DNA of 64,000 nucleotides from Fomitopsis serialis (taxonomy: Eukaryota > Basidiomycota > Agaricomycetes > Polyporales > Fomitopsidaceae). Positions within the stretch are counted from its first letter, which is position 1; every line of letters starts with the position of its first letter. The position numbers were made by a program, and so were the translations under genes. The notes under the pieces are model-generated. The model was not told the DNA's origin, searched no databases, and saw only the letters and a list, made by a program, of their open reading frames with translations. Below are positions 42,839-55,023 of the stretch, piece by piece. Where the stretch lies: assembly GCF_022376445.1 (NCBI RefSeq), contig NW_025954968.1, forward strand, positions 496,001-560,000, given 5' to 3'.

Positions 42839-45302
42839 TCATGACTCCTTGGTCTCTCTCGAGAGCTCGTCCAGCCCCTCATCGTACGTCCAAAAAGGAT
42901 CTGTCTCGCCGTCCTTCGCATCCGCCTCTGCAATCTCGCCTGCGCCCGCGCTCGCCACGTCCGCGACGCCCAAGCCCCTCAAGTACTCCTCTTTCACCGC
43001 CGTCTCAACCGCCTCCACCTCGCACTCCTCCTTCGTCCCGCGCCACATCAGTCTCTCGAGCACATGGCGCACGACGACTCTAACGAGGATGTATCCATGC
43101 GATGCGCCCAGCGCAACGAGCAGCGCCGCGCCGAGGATCTCGCGCGGGCCCGCATTGCGCCCCGCGAGGTGGGTGTGGTGGCGGTCGAGCGACGTGCCGA
43201 GCGCCTTGCAGTGGTCGAGCGGGCGGAAGAGGTAGACGAGCGCGGAGTTGGTGAGGAACGCGAGCCAGGCGAGGAACTGCAGCGTGTCGAGCCAGGGGCC
43301 GATCGTGTCCGTGCGCGCGGGGATCGGGCGGCGGACGTGCTTCGAGATCTTGAACGCGTCGGAGCGCAGCTCGAACCAGTTGTTCGTCAGCGCCATCACT
43401 ACACACGTACGTCAGATCGATCTCAGTAAAGGCAGGATTTGACGGGGAACTCACGTGGGGCAAGCGGCCAGATCGTCGACCACAGCGCGACGTACCCGAA
43501 TTGGGTGACCATCTCGTTGTAGTCTGTGAACAGTTCGTACGGCGGCAATGCGACCTGCCTCCACACCTCCTCCATGAACACCCTCTCCTCCCCTTTCTCC
43601 CTTTCCCTCTCTGGCGCTGTCCCCTTCCCATCCGCCTCGTCCTCGAACGACACGCGCTTTTTCTTGCCCGAGTTCGCGGACCCATTCGCGGATGCTCCAG
43701 CGCGGAGTCCGCGGCGGCGGAGCACAGCGACAGCGCGGAGAACGTACGGCAGGCCGATCTCAAGGAACGCATTCACGGCCTGGTTCGTGACCGTGATCGC
43801 GAACATCTGGTCTTGCAGACGCGTCGGGCTGAGCTTATTCCGCGCACTCATAACGTCCATCTCCCAGAAGCTCCGTGCCTTGCCCGCCGTCCCGTCTGCA
43901 TCTGCACCCGCACTCGCGGACGCAGACGCGAATTTGGCGGTCGCGGAGTAGAGTGTGGACGTCAGGTTGCGGTGCGTCGCAGAATCCTTCTCGATCATGC
44001 GCTGGATGAATGCCATCGTCTCCTCGCCGAAGGGCACATACACGAACGCGGAGAGCGCGAGACCGAGGTAGTCGACGATGCCTGCGAGTGTGAACGACTT
44101 GAGCGTGAGCGATGCGTCATGGCTCGACTGGTGCCCGTGGTTTTCCCAGTTCGTGAACGAGACGGCATACCGGTGGTAAATGCTGAGGAAGCGCGGGACG
44201 AGGACGGAGACGATGATGGTTGGTGCGAAGGACTGTGAGGCGGGTCAGAGGGGCGCAGTTCAGTGAGGGGGAGAGACATACGACGAAGCGGTTTCCAGGC
44301 CCTGTGTAGAGCATTGTGATAAACGCCTCGAATACGAACACAACCATCAGTAGCGCGGCGAGGACAGCAGCGAAGAGCATGATGACCGGTAGCCCAGCGA
44401 GCATCCGGAGGTCTTTCTTCCACCATGAGATGGGCACGTATTGGGCGCGCCTTTTCTCGACTCGGAAGGACCCGCGCGTCCTCCACCGCACGGAGAGAAT
44501 CCTTTGTCGGATCCGCCAAGACTCGACAAATGTTGTTGACCATAGGAGAAGGATGGACGAGTAGACCGCTGAGTAGGCCTCGTGAAAGAAGTAGAAGTAC
44601 GCGCCGGCGATGGAGATGAAGATGAGGGATTTTGTGTAGTACGAGAGGAAGGCGAAATAGAGCGCGATGGCCTCGCCAAACTACAGTCCCCCTAGTGAGT
44701 AAAGTACGAGCGTTGGTCTAGCGAACTCCAGAACGTACCTGCTTACGGATCTCCGTCAGCGTCACGAAGCCCAGCTCCTTGCGGGTCCAGGAGCGAATCC
44801 ATTCTTCGTTGAATTGGTTGTCATGAAGCATCATGACCGACTCGATGCGGTCCCAGTTACTCGAGCCTGGCGCCACACCCAGGCCACCGTCCGTTACGGT
44901 CGATGTTACATATGCGTGAATGAGTCGTAGTCGGTCGGCAGAAGATAATGATAGAGAGGTTAGATCCAGAGCGGCAGTAGGATTTGTAGTAGGGAGGCCG
45001 CAGATGAAATCTGAATGTCTGTTGGGCCATGAGTGCGCACGCCACACCAACATGATATCGACTCACCGTTCACGCTGTGCTAACCGTGCTAACGTGCTCT
45101 GCGGACATGATACAAGGACTAGCAGCTGCCCGTCGTTCTCCCCGCGCTTCCCGACAGCACGCAAGCCGCCCGTCTTGAGGACATCGAGGAGCTTTGTGTA
45201 TTGGCGCTCTGCCTGCCTTGCATTCTCGCGCGCGTCGCGTCTAGACAGTACTCTTGCTGGGGAGGAGCGAAAGACGAAGATGAGGTCGACTTGGGGTGGC
45301 AT
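42839..45302 (-). CDS. anoctamin/TMEM16 family protein (Ist2-like)
   Basis: Model: exons 45302-45067, 45018-44739, 44680-44282, 44232-43455 and 43398-42839, with introns of 48, 58, 49 and 56 nt, all phases consistent, giving 750 aa. The N-terminus (MPPQVDLIFVFRSS, LLDVLKTGGLRAV) is the cytosolic domain; then FGEAIALYFAFLSYYTKSL opens the membrane part, followed by AGAYFYFFHEA, LPVIMLFAAVLAALLM, GIVDYLGLALSAF, NQAVNAFLEIGLPYVLR, TQFGYVALWSTIWPLAP, ALTNNWFELRSDAFK and FLAWLAFLTNSALVY. The order and the NNWFELRSDAFK motif are typical of anoctamins; fungal members are ER proteins acting in lipid scrambling or ER-plasma-membrane contacts. The cytosolic loop between two TM segments has KKKRVSFEDE, which also fits the PP1-docking RVxF motif. 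The C-terminus is short and acidic, without the long Ist2 tail. Intact. Confidence 0.88.
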
Positions 45303-45699
45303 AGCGGCAGGGATGGGTGCTCGGCCCCGAGAAGAGAGAAGGGCTGCGGTGTTAAGTGGTCGTGCGAGAGGATCAGGAAGGCGGGAACGAGGTCGATGAC
45401 TTCACAGGCACTTGCCGCCATGCGCCGCCTGCTGACCCTTGCTCTGTATGGCTTGACTCCACGCGACGAGGAACAAACCTTGGATGGTGTTCAGCCTGGT
45501 CTCCAGCACGCGGCGGACGTCGAGGGGAGTGCAGAGGACGGGGACGAGGACGAGTGGGCTCGTTGCGAGAATAGCGGCATCGCGAGCGCGTCTGCCCGAA
45601 ATAGACCGCGCGGCCTCCCCAGCGGCGTTTCAACACACCGCGCTCACGTGCACGACGCGCTCCAAGGCGCGTCGGTTTCATGCCATCGTTGCCTTCACG
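45303..45699. other. upstream region of the anoctamin gene
   Basis: About 400 bp between the anoctamin ATG and repeat R1-D. No recognised gene; it presumably contains the anoctamin promoter. Confidence 0.4.
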
Positions 45700-47840
45700 C
45701 GATCTCGAAACGTCGAGGTCACCGCAATCACAACAACGACGCGTCTTTTTCCATAGCAGAATCCGACACGTAGTCGAAGATGGTTCGACAAGTTCAGCTC
45801 TTGCATCGCGTGGCGAACTCCCTTACGATCACATACGTATCGACAGGCCACAAGAACAGAAATATATACGTGCAAACAGAAGCGCGATCTGGTACAAAGA
45901 TACATGTGGTTGCGCAAACATACCTCCCACCTCGGGTTTGAATTCGGCGCGAGTTAGTTTCCCCTCGCACGAATGCGAGGGTACTTATCCCGAGGACCAC
46001 GTAAAGGTCCGCGCCCGGACAGACACCGCGTCCCGCGATGCCCGCCCGCCCTCGGGAGGACTTGACGCAGCCATGTCCTTGCGGCGCTTGACCCTTCGCT
46101 CATGCCAGAGCTCTGGAAGCTAGCTCCAATGACTTTCTTGCGGCGCTTGACCCTTCACTCAAACCCGAGCTCTTGAGGCTAGCCAGTCGGCGCTTGACCC
46201 TTCGCTCGTTCGAGCACCCTTGACGCCAGCCTCCTTTACCTTGCGGCGCTTGACCCTTCGCCCGATGTCGGGCTCTTGACGCAGCCCCCGCTTCCGGCGT
46301 TTGACGAATCACACACATGTTGCTGTGTGTGATCATATCTTCTCTTACGATCCATTGGGCACTTGACGTACGTATGGTAGTGAGGAGGGGATGTACGAGA
46401 CGACGAGCGTGCAGACGTACCATTCTCCCAATGGATATCGCCGCCGAGTTTACTTTACTCGGACGCAACAGGTCGAATAGGCGGAGCAGGCGCAGACAGG
46501 GACAAGACAGACAAGAGAAACGCACGCAGTCCAGAGGGCAGGCGCCTTAAGTATCACGGCGGCTGACCGGCGGCTGGTCGAACTCGCGACGCGTCGGTGG
46601 CGCAGGCTGACAGTCGATGAATGCCACTCGACGTCGCGTGTGGCTGGCAGGGACCGACGTCGAAGCCTCAACGCGACGTGGGCGTCGGTCTACGCGTCGG
46701 ATAAGATTGAGGGCGTCCGCTGGGAAGGCATTGTAGACGTACCTTTGGGCGACGACGCGCTCCCTTTGTCGACGAGTGGCGTCGTTGTGGCGTCGGCATC
46801 CAGAACCCGGAGCGGCTGACGAGGAGAATCACTTGAGAGCAGAGCCAGATAGTGAGCGACCAAGAAGCACGGGCGGGAGGTCACCTGGAGGTGGGGAGAG
46901 AGGAGTCGGAGGAGTCGGAGGAGTCGCGGTTGGGCACAAGAGGGCCACATATCGAGGTCCATTTATACGTTTGGCACAAAGGCCGCGAACACGTGGGTGT
47001 CACATCCACGAGCCCAGTCCGGCCCGCAGCGTGGACCGCGATTCGAGGGCGGTTCCCGGATTTGGGTGTTTGTGGGTCCACCTCGAAGACAAAGCAGTCG
47101 CTGGAAAGGGCGAGGCGATGGTCAGCGCCATGCGGACGACGGGCATGATAAGTAATACCTGATGCGCACGATATGCCCGATTGGTGTACTCCGCGGCGGG
47201 CACGAGTATAAAACGGGGCGCGAAGGCGGAAGCGATTCTAGGACAAAGCATCCCTGGATAGCCTGGTAACACAGTGAGTCAAGGACTCCGCATCACGGCG
47301 AGCGAGACGGCAGCGTGATGTATCGGACAAGGTTGCGCGACGTACTGCAAGAACTGGGGATAGGAGGAGGCGACAAAATTCCAGAGATACAGCGGCGACG
47401 CTGGGAGCCGACTCGGACTCAGCCTGAGGGACTTTAGCTATTAGTCTGGTGAAGTGAGTGCATGCGTTCAAGCAGAGACTTCGACCCGCTTCGTACAATC
47501 AGTGCAAGTTTCAGCAAGCACATTGATGCTTTCTTCCACTGTAAGCTATCGGGTTGGCAGCGAGAGTCGAGGATAACGATATACACACTAGCTAGTACTG
47601 GCAGTCGCCGAAACTCATAGGGCCACGTTGTCACCCACTGGCAAGGTGCCATGAGTTCTAGGTTATTCAATGGAGTAACAGACAAGCAGGCGCTATATGT
47701 GATGATGGCAGACGTCCCGTAGGCCTGGAGTCCAGTAAGTCAGGCTGAGGCTGAGGCTAGTAGGTGCCACTCGATCACTGGTGGCTGTCGCGCCACCGTG
47801 CCACCGCGTCGATCGTCACGGTTCTGCAGCGGCAATTAAG
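45700..47840 (-). mobile_element. repeat R1, copy D (minus orientation)
   Basis: Reverse-complement copy of R1. Seen: hairpin with 8-bp stem at 45962-45981, CGGACCTTTACGTGGTCCTC complement near 46000, a tandem array of about four units (46080-46262), the pair CCATTGGG (46352) and CCCAATGG (46427), a TATAAATGGACC complement near 46965, and the 5-prime module near 47780. The part past the hairpin (45700-45940) matches copies B and E. The 5-prime half and its flank match copy C. Confidence 0.72.
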
Positions 47841-48059
47841 GCTGCTCTCTTCTTCGGATGCACGTCGCACGATGCAAACAAAACGCCTGGCAGGGCACAC
47901 TCCTGAGTCTAATCATTATACCTGCGAGCTACTACATTCAAGGCACACTGCAGAACCTCTTGATTAGACACCAGTAAATCCGACTGAGCTGTCAGAGCTT
48001 GCAACGTCGAGTTCAGGCTTCTGGTCGTCCTCAGACAACGTCACTCTCCCTGAATCAAA

Positions 48060-48888
48060 GTGACATATGACACAGATCCCCTGTTATTTTCACGCGAATG
48101 CAACAAGTCGTCAGTTCAGTAAAAGAAAGGTACGAGCCGGTACAGATCTCTTCTTGCCCACTCATCCCAGCTCTCCCCAACTGCTCCTTCATCAAAGTAT
48201 CCTCCTGACTAAACCGCATGATCGCACTCAGCCCGGCGTACGCCCTGACCCCCACGAAGACGCACGCTGCGACCACACCTACCGGCCGGTCAAACCACCC
48301 CACTTCCCTCGCCCACGAGCCTGCACGCCAGTTCCACAGCGCAACGCCGACGGTCTGCACGCACCACCCGGGTGACGCACAACAGAGTCCGGCCCGCGCG
48401 TGCGCAGCTGGTGGCCTTCCTTCACCGTCACCTCGAACGTGAAGAACCTGTCCGGCGTCCGGAAACATGCGACACGGACCGCCGCGCAGAAGACGGTTAA
48501 CGCGCTTCCAGCGAGGAAGATGGACGTGGGTTATATCCGTGCAGCTGCACCGCTTCCGACGAGAATCAGCTTTCGGAGGACGGTCGTGCTGAACTCGCGC
48601 GCGATGAGCACGGCGGTGTTGCACCCGGCACTCGATCACGTCATGTACTGCCAGCGTTCATCACAATGTCAGCATCGTCACAATTACGGCGTACCCGAGC
48701 GTCGCTACACTCGACTTGACAGTGTCTCCCATCCGTCTCGCAACCCTGCCAAATAACAGCTCCCTTGGCTTGACATCGTCCCTCACTTCGTCGTCCTTCG
48801 GCGTCGGCATCGGTGGCGTACTCGAGCGATGGGTCATATACGCGACCACGCCCAGAAGGGTAAAGTGGAATGCCGTTCGGGCTGGCAT
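48060..48888 (-). pseudogene. ICMT relic, right-arm copy
   Basis: Minus-strand counterpart of the 24250 ICMT relic, starting MPARTAFHFTLLGV near 48888. Seen: YMTHRSS, FGRVARRMGDTV, WCVQTVGVALWNW, LSAIMRFSQEDTLMKEQLG. It keeps the C-terminus that the left copy lost. It is broken several times: an in-frame TGA where the left copy has TGG after YMT, a TAA after GAAARI, a 10-nt deletion that removes most of RHPSYTG, and a 1-nt loss after KEQLG, beyond which the expected ESWDEWARRDLYRL lies in the next frame. Not functional as read. Confidence 0.75.
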
Positions 48889-49135
48889 TGCCTTAAGAAC
48901 CCTTTGAACTATCGTACCGCGGCATGAAGGAGATGAATAGCGTCGACTTGGTACCAAACCTGGCGGTCTGACGACCACAAGGCTTCATACAGAAACCAGT
49001 CCGCGCGTTTTCCATCGCCTAGTCATCGGGATCGGATAGCTGAGACCTCCGGCTCTGCATAAGGTGCGGCACATCGCATGATTTTCTGACACTGACCTAT
49101 GTTTCCTGACCAGGATTCCGGAACCTCTTGGGCGG

Positions 49136-50850
49136 TTGAAGTCATCCTCGGTCCTGACTCTGTGCAACAGCGCTGAGGATCCTAAACTGCTGTGGCGTCT
49201 GATTGAGTTGCTGGGTGCGGAAGGTAAGGATTCTATACCTTTCGAGCTCACTTTCTCATTCGGTGAATTGTTGCAGTCAGTAAGTCTGGTGAGTCGGGAG
49301 AAAAGACATCCGACTTATCGAAAACACAGCGGTAGATGTCATGGATCGCTGAGGGGCCGGCCCGCTAGTGGTCTGGATGGTGATGCATTCTACTCATGGT
49401 TCATTGAGCATGGAGTTGATATGGGATAGCCCAGTGGTTCTGAGTACTTACTCGTGGCACACCCAGACTTGAGCTTGAGGGTCTCCGAAGTGTTGTGGCG
49501 GTATAGAGGCGCTCTCGCGCGTCTGCTCAAATATGGCACGAGCATTGACATCAAACTCAAAGCGTGCGACTCTGGAACCACCGAGGTCGATACCAGGTGC
49601 GATGGGCCGGCGATGGATAGTATTCGCGACCCAGCCATGCCTTTCCATACTGTCGAGATGCAGCACAACCACGAGGTGTGTTGGGGAACGATTTGGCATA
49701 GTGGGCGACTACGTATCCATGGCGAGTCGTACTCGTTCCACGCTCCTGGGATAGACGGAATGGAGGTCGAAGCGGTGGCAAGATCTTTGTTGACGACTCT
49801 GTTCCTTGTCGCGCCCTATGACAAGATCAATACCTCAGTGCACGGTAAACGCCTCTACGAGATCATGAAGCTTGCGCAACATCTCCCAGTCACGGATCCA
49901 CTCCTAGAGTTCAACTCACATACCGCAGCAATCGTACATCCACTCCTTCATCTCCACGACGCGGTGCTCGCATGTGCACGGCCAGTTGCCCCGATAGGTC
50001 TACGCAAGCGGCTCCTGCGGCTGTTTGGAGTCGGACGAAATGGGGGGATACCAAACTGGCTTTCGGTAGAGCAGGAAGATCTCTTGGATCAGCCACTTGC
50101 AAGGATTGTAAATGAATTGCAGGCACAATCACCGTGCGTCTCTCCCAATAATCTTGTCTTCGCGGTATTCTGACTTAGGTGGATAAAGATATGGATACAT
50201 TCCAAGACATGCCAATGATGTCTTTGAAACGGAGAGGCTACTCACCCTCCATTTGAGATTGCCGCATACCGTTGTATGCGATATCTTGGATTATGCGGAG
50301 TATTGGGTCCGGGCGGTCGGCAAAGCAGGGACTCACAACGCACAACACATTTCAGTGCCACATCCCGATTACAGCCCACACGTGGTCTGCTACTAGTACG
50401 CCAGTGCACGGATTCCGGAGTCTGCGAAAGCGCACAGACCGGTACGTAGAATCGTAATCACTCTCGAGTCACGCACAATCGGTGAGTGTTTCAATTACTG
50501 CGAGACATCCGTGTGAGAGTTCACGTAATTCCTCAGTCCCGTCGTCACCCGGGTCCATGGATAGTGACTCCCCGTCACAGATATGGTTCGAGGTTCAAGC
50601 CAAAAGCAAGCCGAGCCAGCGCCGTTTGATCGTACGCGATGATATAGCAACTGCTCGCATATCCGCAATTCATCTGGTGCAATGGGACGGTTTCCGTACA
50701 GATGACGATTGCGCGGATGCGGAACTACAGGAGTGGTTGAATAGCCTTCCACCCGGCGACGAGCTGTCCATTTGTACCACAATGGAAGGTGGTGGAGGAA
50801 TGGTTTCTGTGGGGAACGTGAGGATAGAGATATATTGTGCGTGTGTTTGA
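49136..50850 (+). pseudogene. gene X copy 3 (right arm), with nonsense codons
   Basis: This copy is longest at the 5-prime end. An exon-like region from 49136 (DPKLLWRLIELLGAEG before a GTAAGG donor; FYSWFIEHGVDMG) precedes the shared body: HPDLSLRVSEVLWRYRGAL, YGTSIDIKLK, HGESYSFHAPGIDGMEV, LPVTDPLLEFNSHTAAIVH (to 50133), intron 50134-50188, middle exon 50189-50481 with LDYAEYWVRAV, intron from 50482, and last exon to 50850 with IWFEVQAKS, LVQWDGFRTDDDC, PPGDELSICTT and RIEIYC. Breaks: TAG near 49427 joining the 5-prime region to the body, and TAG at 50394-50396 where the other copies have TGG. Function unknown. Confidence 0.6.
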
Positions 50851-51639
50851 GCACCGACTCGTGTCTCGAATCGTGCGATCCAAGGGTAGGTACGATGTGT
50901 CGTATCCGGCTGCCGTGGCTCTGTTGACGGCTTGACCCAACAGGATATGTTCTCGGGCCTTCACGCTCCTAGCATGGATGTCGAGTGGGAAACCTGGACC
51001 TTTCATTCGGCTCATGCGGTATGTCTTCACTGGGGAATGGACCAAAGGCTCTAGCGCAGCGCCTACTGTCGTAGCGCTCAGTGTATTCGGATAATAAACT
51101 CAATCCCAACGCTTCGTGTAACCCCAAAGGCCTTGTATATGCGTAATCGCATCTCCATGCACTTGGTCAGGGCTGACTAGTGGACATGAAGTCTGATACG
51201 CAGTTGACGGCCCCGAACCAAGGATCACACCCGAGACGTGTCGCACTGCGCGCAGATTTCCACCCTGCTGGGAGCAGCATGGTTGTATCTCTGCTTCACA
51301 ACTTACCAGTAAAAAGTTCGAATCCTCGCCGGTCCCGCGCAGTATCCGTATTGTAGACGACTCAAGCACTGAACTTGCTGCTCTCATGTCGTTTCATACA
51401 ATACTACACCACAGTGTACATCTAGTATCAGCGACCGATTCGGACTTCCCGACAGAACGCACAGATAATCCATCTGTCTCGTACGTCTCAGCGCAGTTGC
51501 TTACAGCCGACGACGAGTAATTGGAACACAGTATAGACGTCGTTCAACGAGTGCGTGATATCGAGTGACATCCGTTGCCGTTAGGCGTATGCAGACCAAT
51601 GCGCCGACGTTGAAACGATACTAATTGAAGAAAATGATC
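50851..51639. other. 3-prime flank of gene X copy 3 and spacer
   Basis: To about 51140 it matches the 3-prime flanks of the other gene X copies. The remainder up to R1-E has no recognised gene. Confidence 0.5.
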
Positions 51640-52555
51640 CATCATATTGCACAGAAGAACAGCGCGGGTAACCGTGGATGGTTCAGTTCGCCCAAGTTCA
51701 GCTCTTGCCCGATCGCCTTGCGGGCTTCCTCACGATCACATATGCATCGACAGTCCGCACGAAAGAGAATTATATTGGCAGATAGGAGCAGATTCTGGTA
51801 CTAAGATCCATGGGGTTGCAGAGACGACATACCTCTTACCTCAAATTTGGATTCGGCGCGAGTGAGTTTCCCCTCGCACGAATGCGAGGGTACTTATCCC
51901 GAGGATCACGTAAAGGTCCGCGCCCGGACGAGCACCGCGTCCGCGCGCCCGCTCTTGGGTGGCCCAACTTGCTGCTCTTCGCAGCCATGTCCTTGCGACG
52001 CTTCACCCTTCGCTCGTGTCAGAGGCCTGGAAGCTAGCCCCCCTGAGTCCTTGCGGCGCTTGACCCTTCGCTCGTTCGAGCACCCTTGAGGCTAGCCTCC
52101 TTTACCTTGCGGCGCTGGACCCTTCGCCCGACATCGGGCTCTTGACGCAGCCCCCGCTTCCGGCGTTTGACTAATCACACACATGTTGACGCAACTCCGT
52201 TGCTGTGTGTGATATCTTCCTTTACGACCCATTGGGCACTTGAAGTACGAATGGTAGTGAGTAGGGCACATGCGTAACGATCAGCGTGCAGACGTACCAT
52301 CCCCCCGGTAGATATTGCCGCCGAGTTTATTTTACTCGGACGCAACAGGTCGGACAGGCGGAGCAGGCGCAGACAGAGACAAGACAAACAAGAGAAACGC
52401 ACGCAGTCCAGAGAATAGGCGCCTTAAGTATCGTGGCTGGTCGAACTCGCGACGCGTCGGTGGCGCAGGCTGACAGTCAATGAACGTCACTCGACGTCGT
52501 GCGTGGCTGGCAAGGACCGACGACGAAGCTTCAACGCGACGTGGGCGTCGGTCGA
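51640..52555 (-). mobile_element. repeat R1, copy E (truncated, minus)
   Basis: 3-prime half of R1 in reverse orientation: the extension shared with B and D (51640-51860), hairpin CCCTCGCACGAATGCGAGGG at 51871-51890, a tandem array of about three units (52000-52125), and the segment to CACGTCGCGTTGAAG complement near 52545. The promoter-containing 5-prime half is absent. It stops about 140 bp before the next gene. Confidence 0.72.
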
Positions 52556-52692
52556 CTGGGAAGCGACCACGTGAATGCTATGCGCTGTCAAACAGGGCTG
52601 CAAAAGTCCGCGGCTTACATACATACTACCCGTTGAAACATTGACTCCTCAATTCCACCCCTTCGCCGTGACTCTACTAGTACAGCCTTAGC

Positions 52693-55023
52693 ATGTTCAT
52701 TCACTCGCTTGCAAGATCTTCAGAGGCGGCCATTGCACCTGCCAGGCCCCCCACGGGACCCTCGGACGGTAAGAATCTGGAATCAATTGCTCAAATTTGC
52801 TACAAGTTTACTAGGGCTGACTCTGCAGACATCGGCGCCACCACTAGCAAGAAGCGGACGCGGCCGACTGACTCAGTGCTGGGTGACGAGGCGGCCGAGG
52901 GTGAGCGGGCGAAGAAGCGGAAGCCTCCCCATGCGACGACAGTCATGAAGAGGGAGCAGAGGTCGAGGAAAGGCAACTGGGCGGAGCTCAAGTCGAAGGC
53001 TGACTCCGGGGGGTTTCGCGGCCGCCAGGCAGAGGCGGCGCAGGCGAGCGGGGCCGCGGATCACACAGAGGCTGGACCCTCAACAGCGCCCAACCGAGAG
53101 GAAGAGGCGGTGCGGGCCGACGTCAGCGGGCGTACGGCGCCTGTGACAGCGCAAACCACTGCTTACGAGTTGGCCGAATCGAAGGCGAGGGTTGGGGACG
53201 AAATCCAACCGGTGAGTTGTGTCGCACTCAGTCCACCAGTGGACCCTAACGAGTTAGCCCGTGGAATGTGACCGCTGCCTCCACTTGGGCAAACCGTGTG
53301 TCTACGTCATCGGGGCGCACAAGAAGAAGCCGACACAAAAGGTCGTGATGGCCCGCTGCACGGGCTGCCAGACGGCTAAGTCGGCCTGTTCGCTCGTCCC
53401 GCGATTCATGCATGACGGGCGCGTCTTTAAAAACAGCATCGCAGGGACCGCTGCCGCCGAATGGCGAATTTGGGTCGCCGGCCGGAAGGCCGAGCGCCTA
53501 CCATACCCGGACCTGCCGATTTGGAACGGGATACAGGGGAAACCCGGTTCGTGGGTCGTTGACCTAGATACCTGGGACAACACGGATAAACGGGTAGGTG
53601 ACAGGTTGAAGGACTGGGTTGCCTTGCGTCAGCTCGCTTTATCACACGGCCAACTTGTAGAGCCTCCCAAACTGGACAAGAAAGGCAACATGGAGAGTGA
53701 GCCGGAGAGTGATGAGGAGGGCCACAAGGCCACACAAAATTCGAAGAAGCGTCGTGCCCGGAAGAAAGTGAAGCTAGTCGGCCCAGGCATTTTGCCCGAC
53801 AAGCCGTTTGATCTCGATGAGGAGGCTGATGTGAGCAATTGTATTGAAACACCCGGGGACGAAACGGGTGACGACTGTACCGAGCCTGCTCTCGAGGTGG
53901 TGAGTTTGCCCCAACCTCTTTTTGAACTGATGCTCATGCCTCTCTGTAGCCGCAACACCCCTCATCCCGCGCTGCTGGGAAGAGACCGGTGTCTCCTCCA
54001 AAGGCAGCTCAGGCGCATCCGAGTCAGGAGGATGATGTCATCTCGAACCCAGACAGCGAGGTGGAGACCGACGCATTTGCTGGGCTGATCAGAACGTCGC
54101 CCGTGCCATCGTCTCCAATCCCAGCCCACGCGGGCCCCTCCCTGTCTGCGCCCCAGACGTTGGCGACGCCGTCGGTTCCCGCACCATTGAGCTCAAAGGC
54201 AGCGCAGGAGGCGGAGGCTCACATTGGGTTCCCAGCGAAGCAGGTGGGAGATACGATGGGGGCCTCAGATGGCTTCAGCCACACGTGGTCAACCGTCTTC
54301 CTCCAATTAAGTAAGCAGGAGAGTGAGAAGGATGCAGCGTTCGCTGCGCTCCAGGCGAGGGTCGAAGAAATGGCCAACCGCCCAGCGCCGAGCATTGGTC
54401 CCACTTGGTCGGAGGTGGAGAAGATACGCGAAGAGCTGGCTCTCACAACGGGCCGACTGCAGGATATGGAGCAGCAAGTCAGCCAGCTTCGCGAGAAGAA
54501 TGCGCGGCTGGAGGGCTTCATTGCCGACATTTCAGCTGACGTTGCGACGACGAGCAGTGGAGTCGAGCAGGCGTGCAATCTGAAAACCGACATACACCTT
54601 TTTAAGGAGGGGATATTCCAAGCGATGGATGGGACTCTGGATCGTGTTCGAGACATCGAGACCAACTTGCGCACCGACATTGATCGCCTCCGCAGAGCGC
54701 CACCCTCGCCTCCGCAGAGCCCTCCGACTCCAGTGCGCCTCCCAACCTCATCACCACCGCGCTCGGCCACTTCCGAGGGCGCACAATCACCAGTGATTTT
54801 CGCCCCTCTCCCATACCCGATGCCCCGTCCAGCTGACGAGAAGACCACCCACGACACGCCCTCCCCTCTCGCGCCGGGCTCGCCACTTCCGCCGGTGCCA
54901 GCAATTGACGAACTAGTCGAAGACACCGCTCCTACGACGGGTCCGCGCGCGGGCAGGAAGTTCGGCGTACTGGTCTCAAGGCGTCGCGACTCCGGGCCTG
55001 GCCTAGTACGAAGCACAGCTTAA
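52693..55023 (+). CDS. Cys-cluster (Zn-cluster-like) coiled-coil protein, function unknown
   Basis: Model: exons 52693-52768, 52829-53211, 53258-53899 and 53950-55023, with introns of 60, 46 and 50 nt, giving 724 aa. The first intron is a multiple of three without a stop, so it could be retained. Seen: a basic N-terminal region (KKRTRP, AKKRKPP), then ECDRCLHLGKPCVYV and, 19 residues later, RCTGCQTAKSACSL, i.e. C-x2-C-x6-C twice, as in fungal Zn2Cys6 clusters but with a longer linker. Next comes an acidic region with basic KKRRARKKVK, a coiled coil (about residues 450-560; EKIREELALTTGRLQDMEQQ, QLREKNARLEGF), and a Pro/Ser-rich tail. Nuclear, DNA-linked function is inference. Proteins of this type are numerous in mushroom genomes. 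The gene begins about 140 bp from truncated R1-E and is intact. Confidence 0.72.

Larger units (their letters stand above)
45940..52555 (-). repeat. right arm of the large inverted duplication
   Basis: Mirror image of 21469-28670 (see that entry). It ends abruptly near 52555 inside R1-E, at the point equivalent to 21469 in R1-B. It lacks the second gene X copy but keeps more sequence 5-prime of gene X (about 48985-49450), so neither arm is simply the ancestor of the other. Confidence 0.75.

Noticed and set aside
51305..51335. tRNA-like AGTTCGAATCCT tract
   Set aside because: The flanking bases do not form a T-arm stem, and no acceptor or anticodon arm can be drawn upstream.
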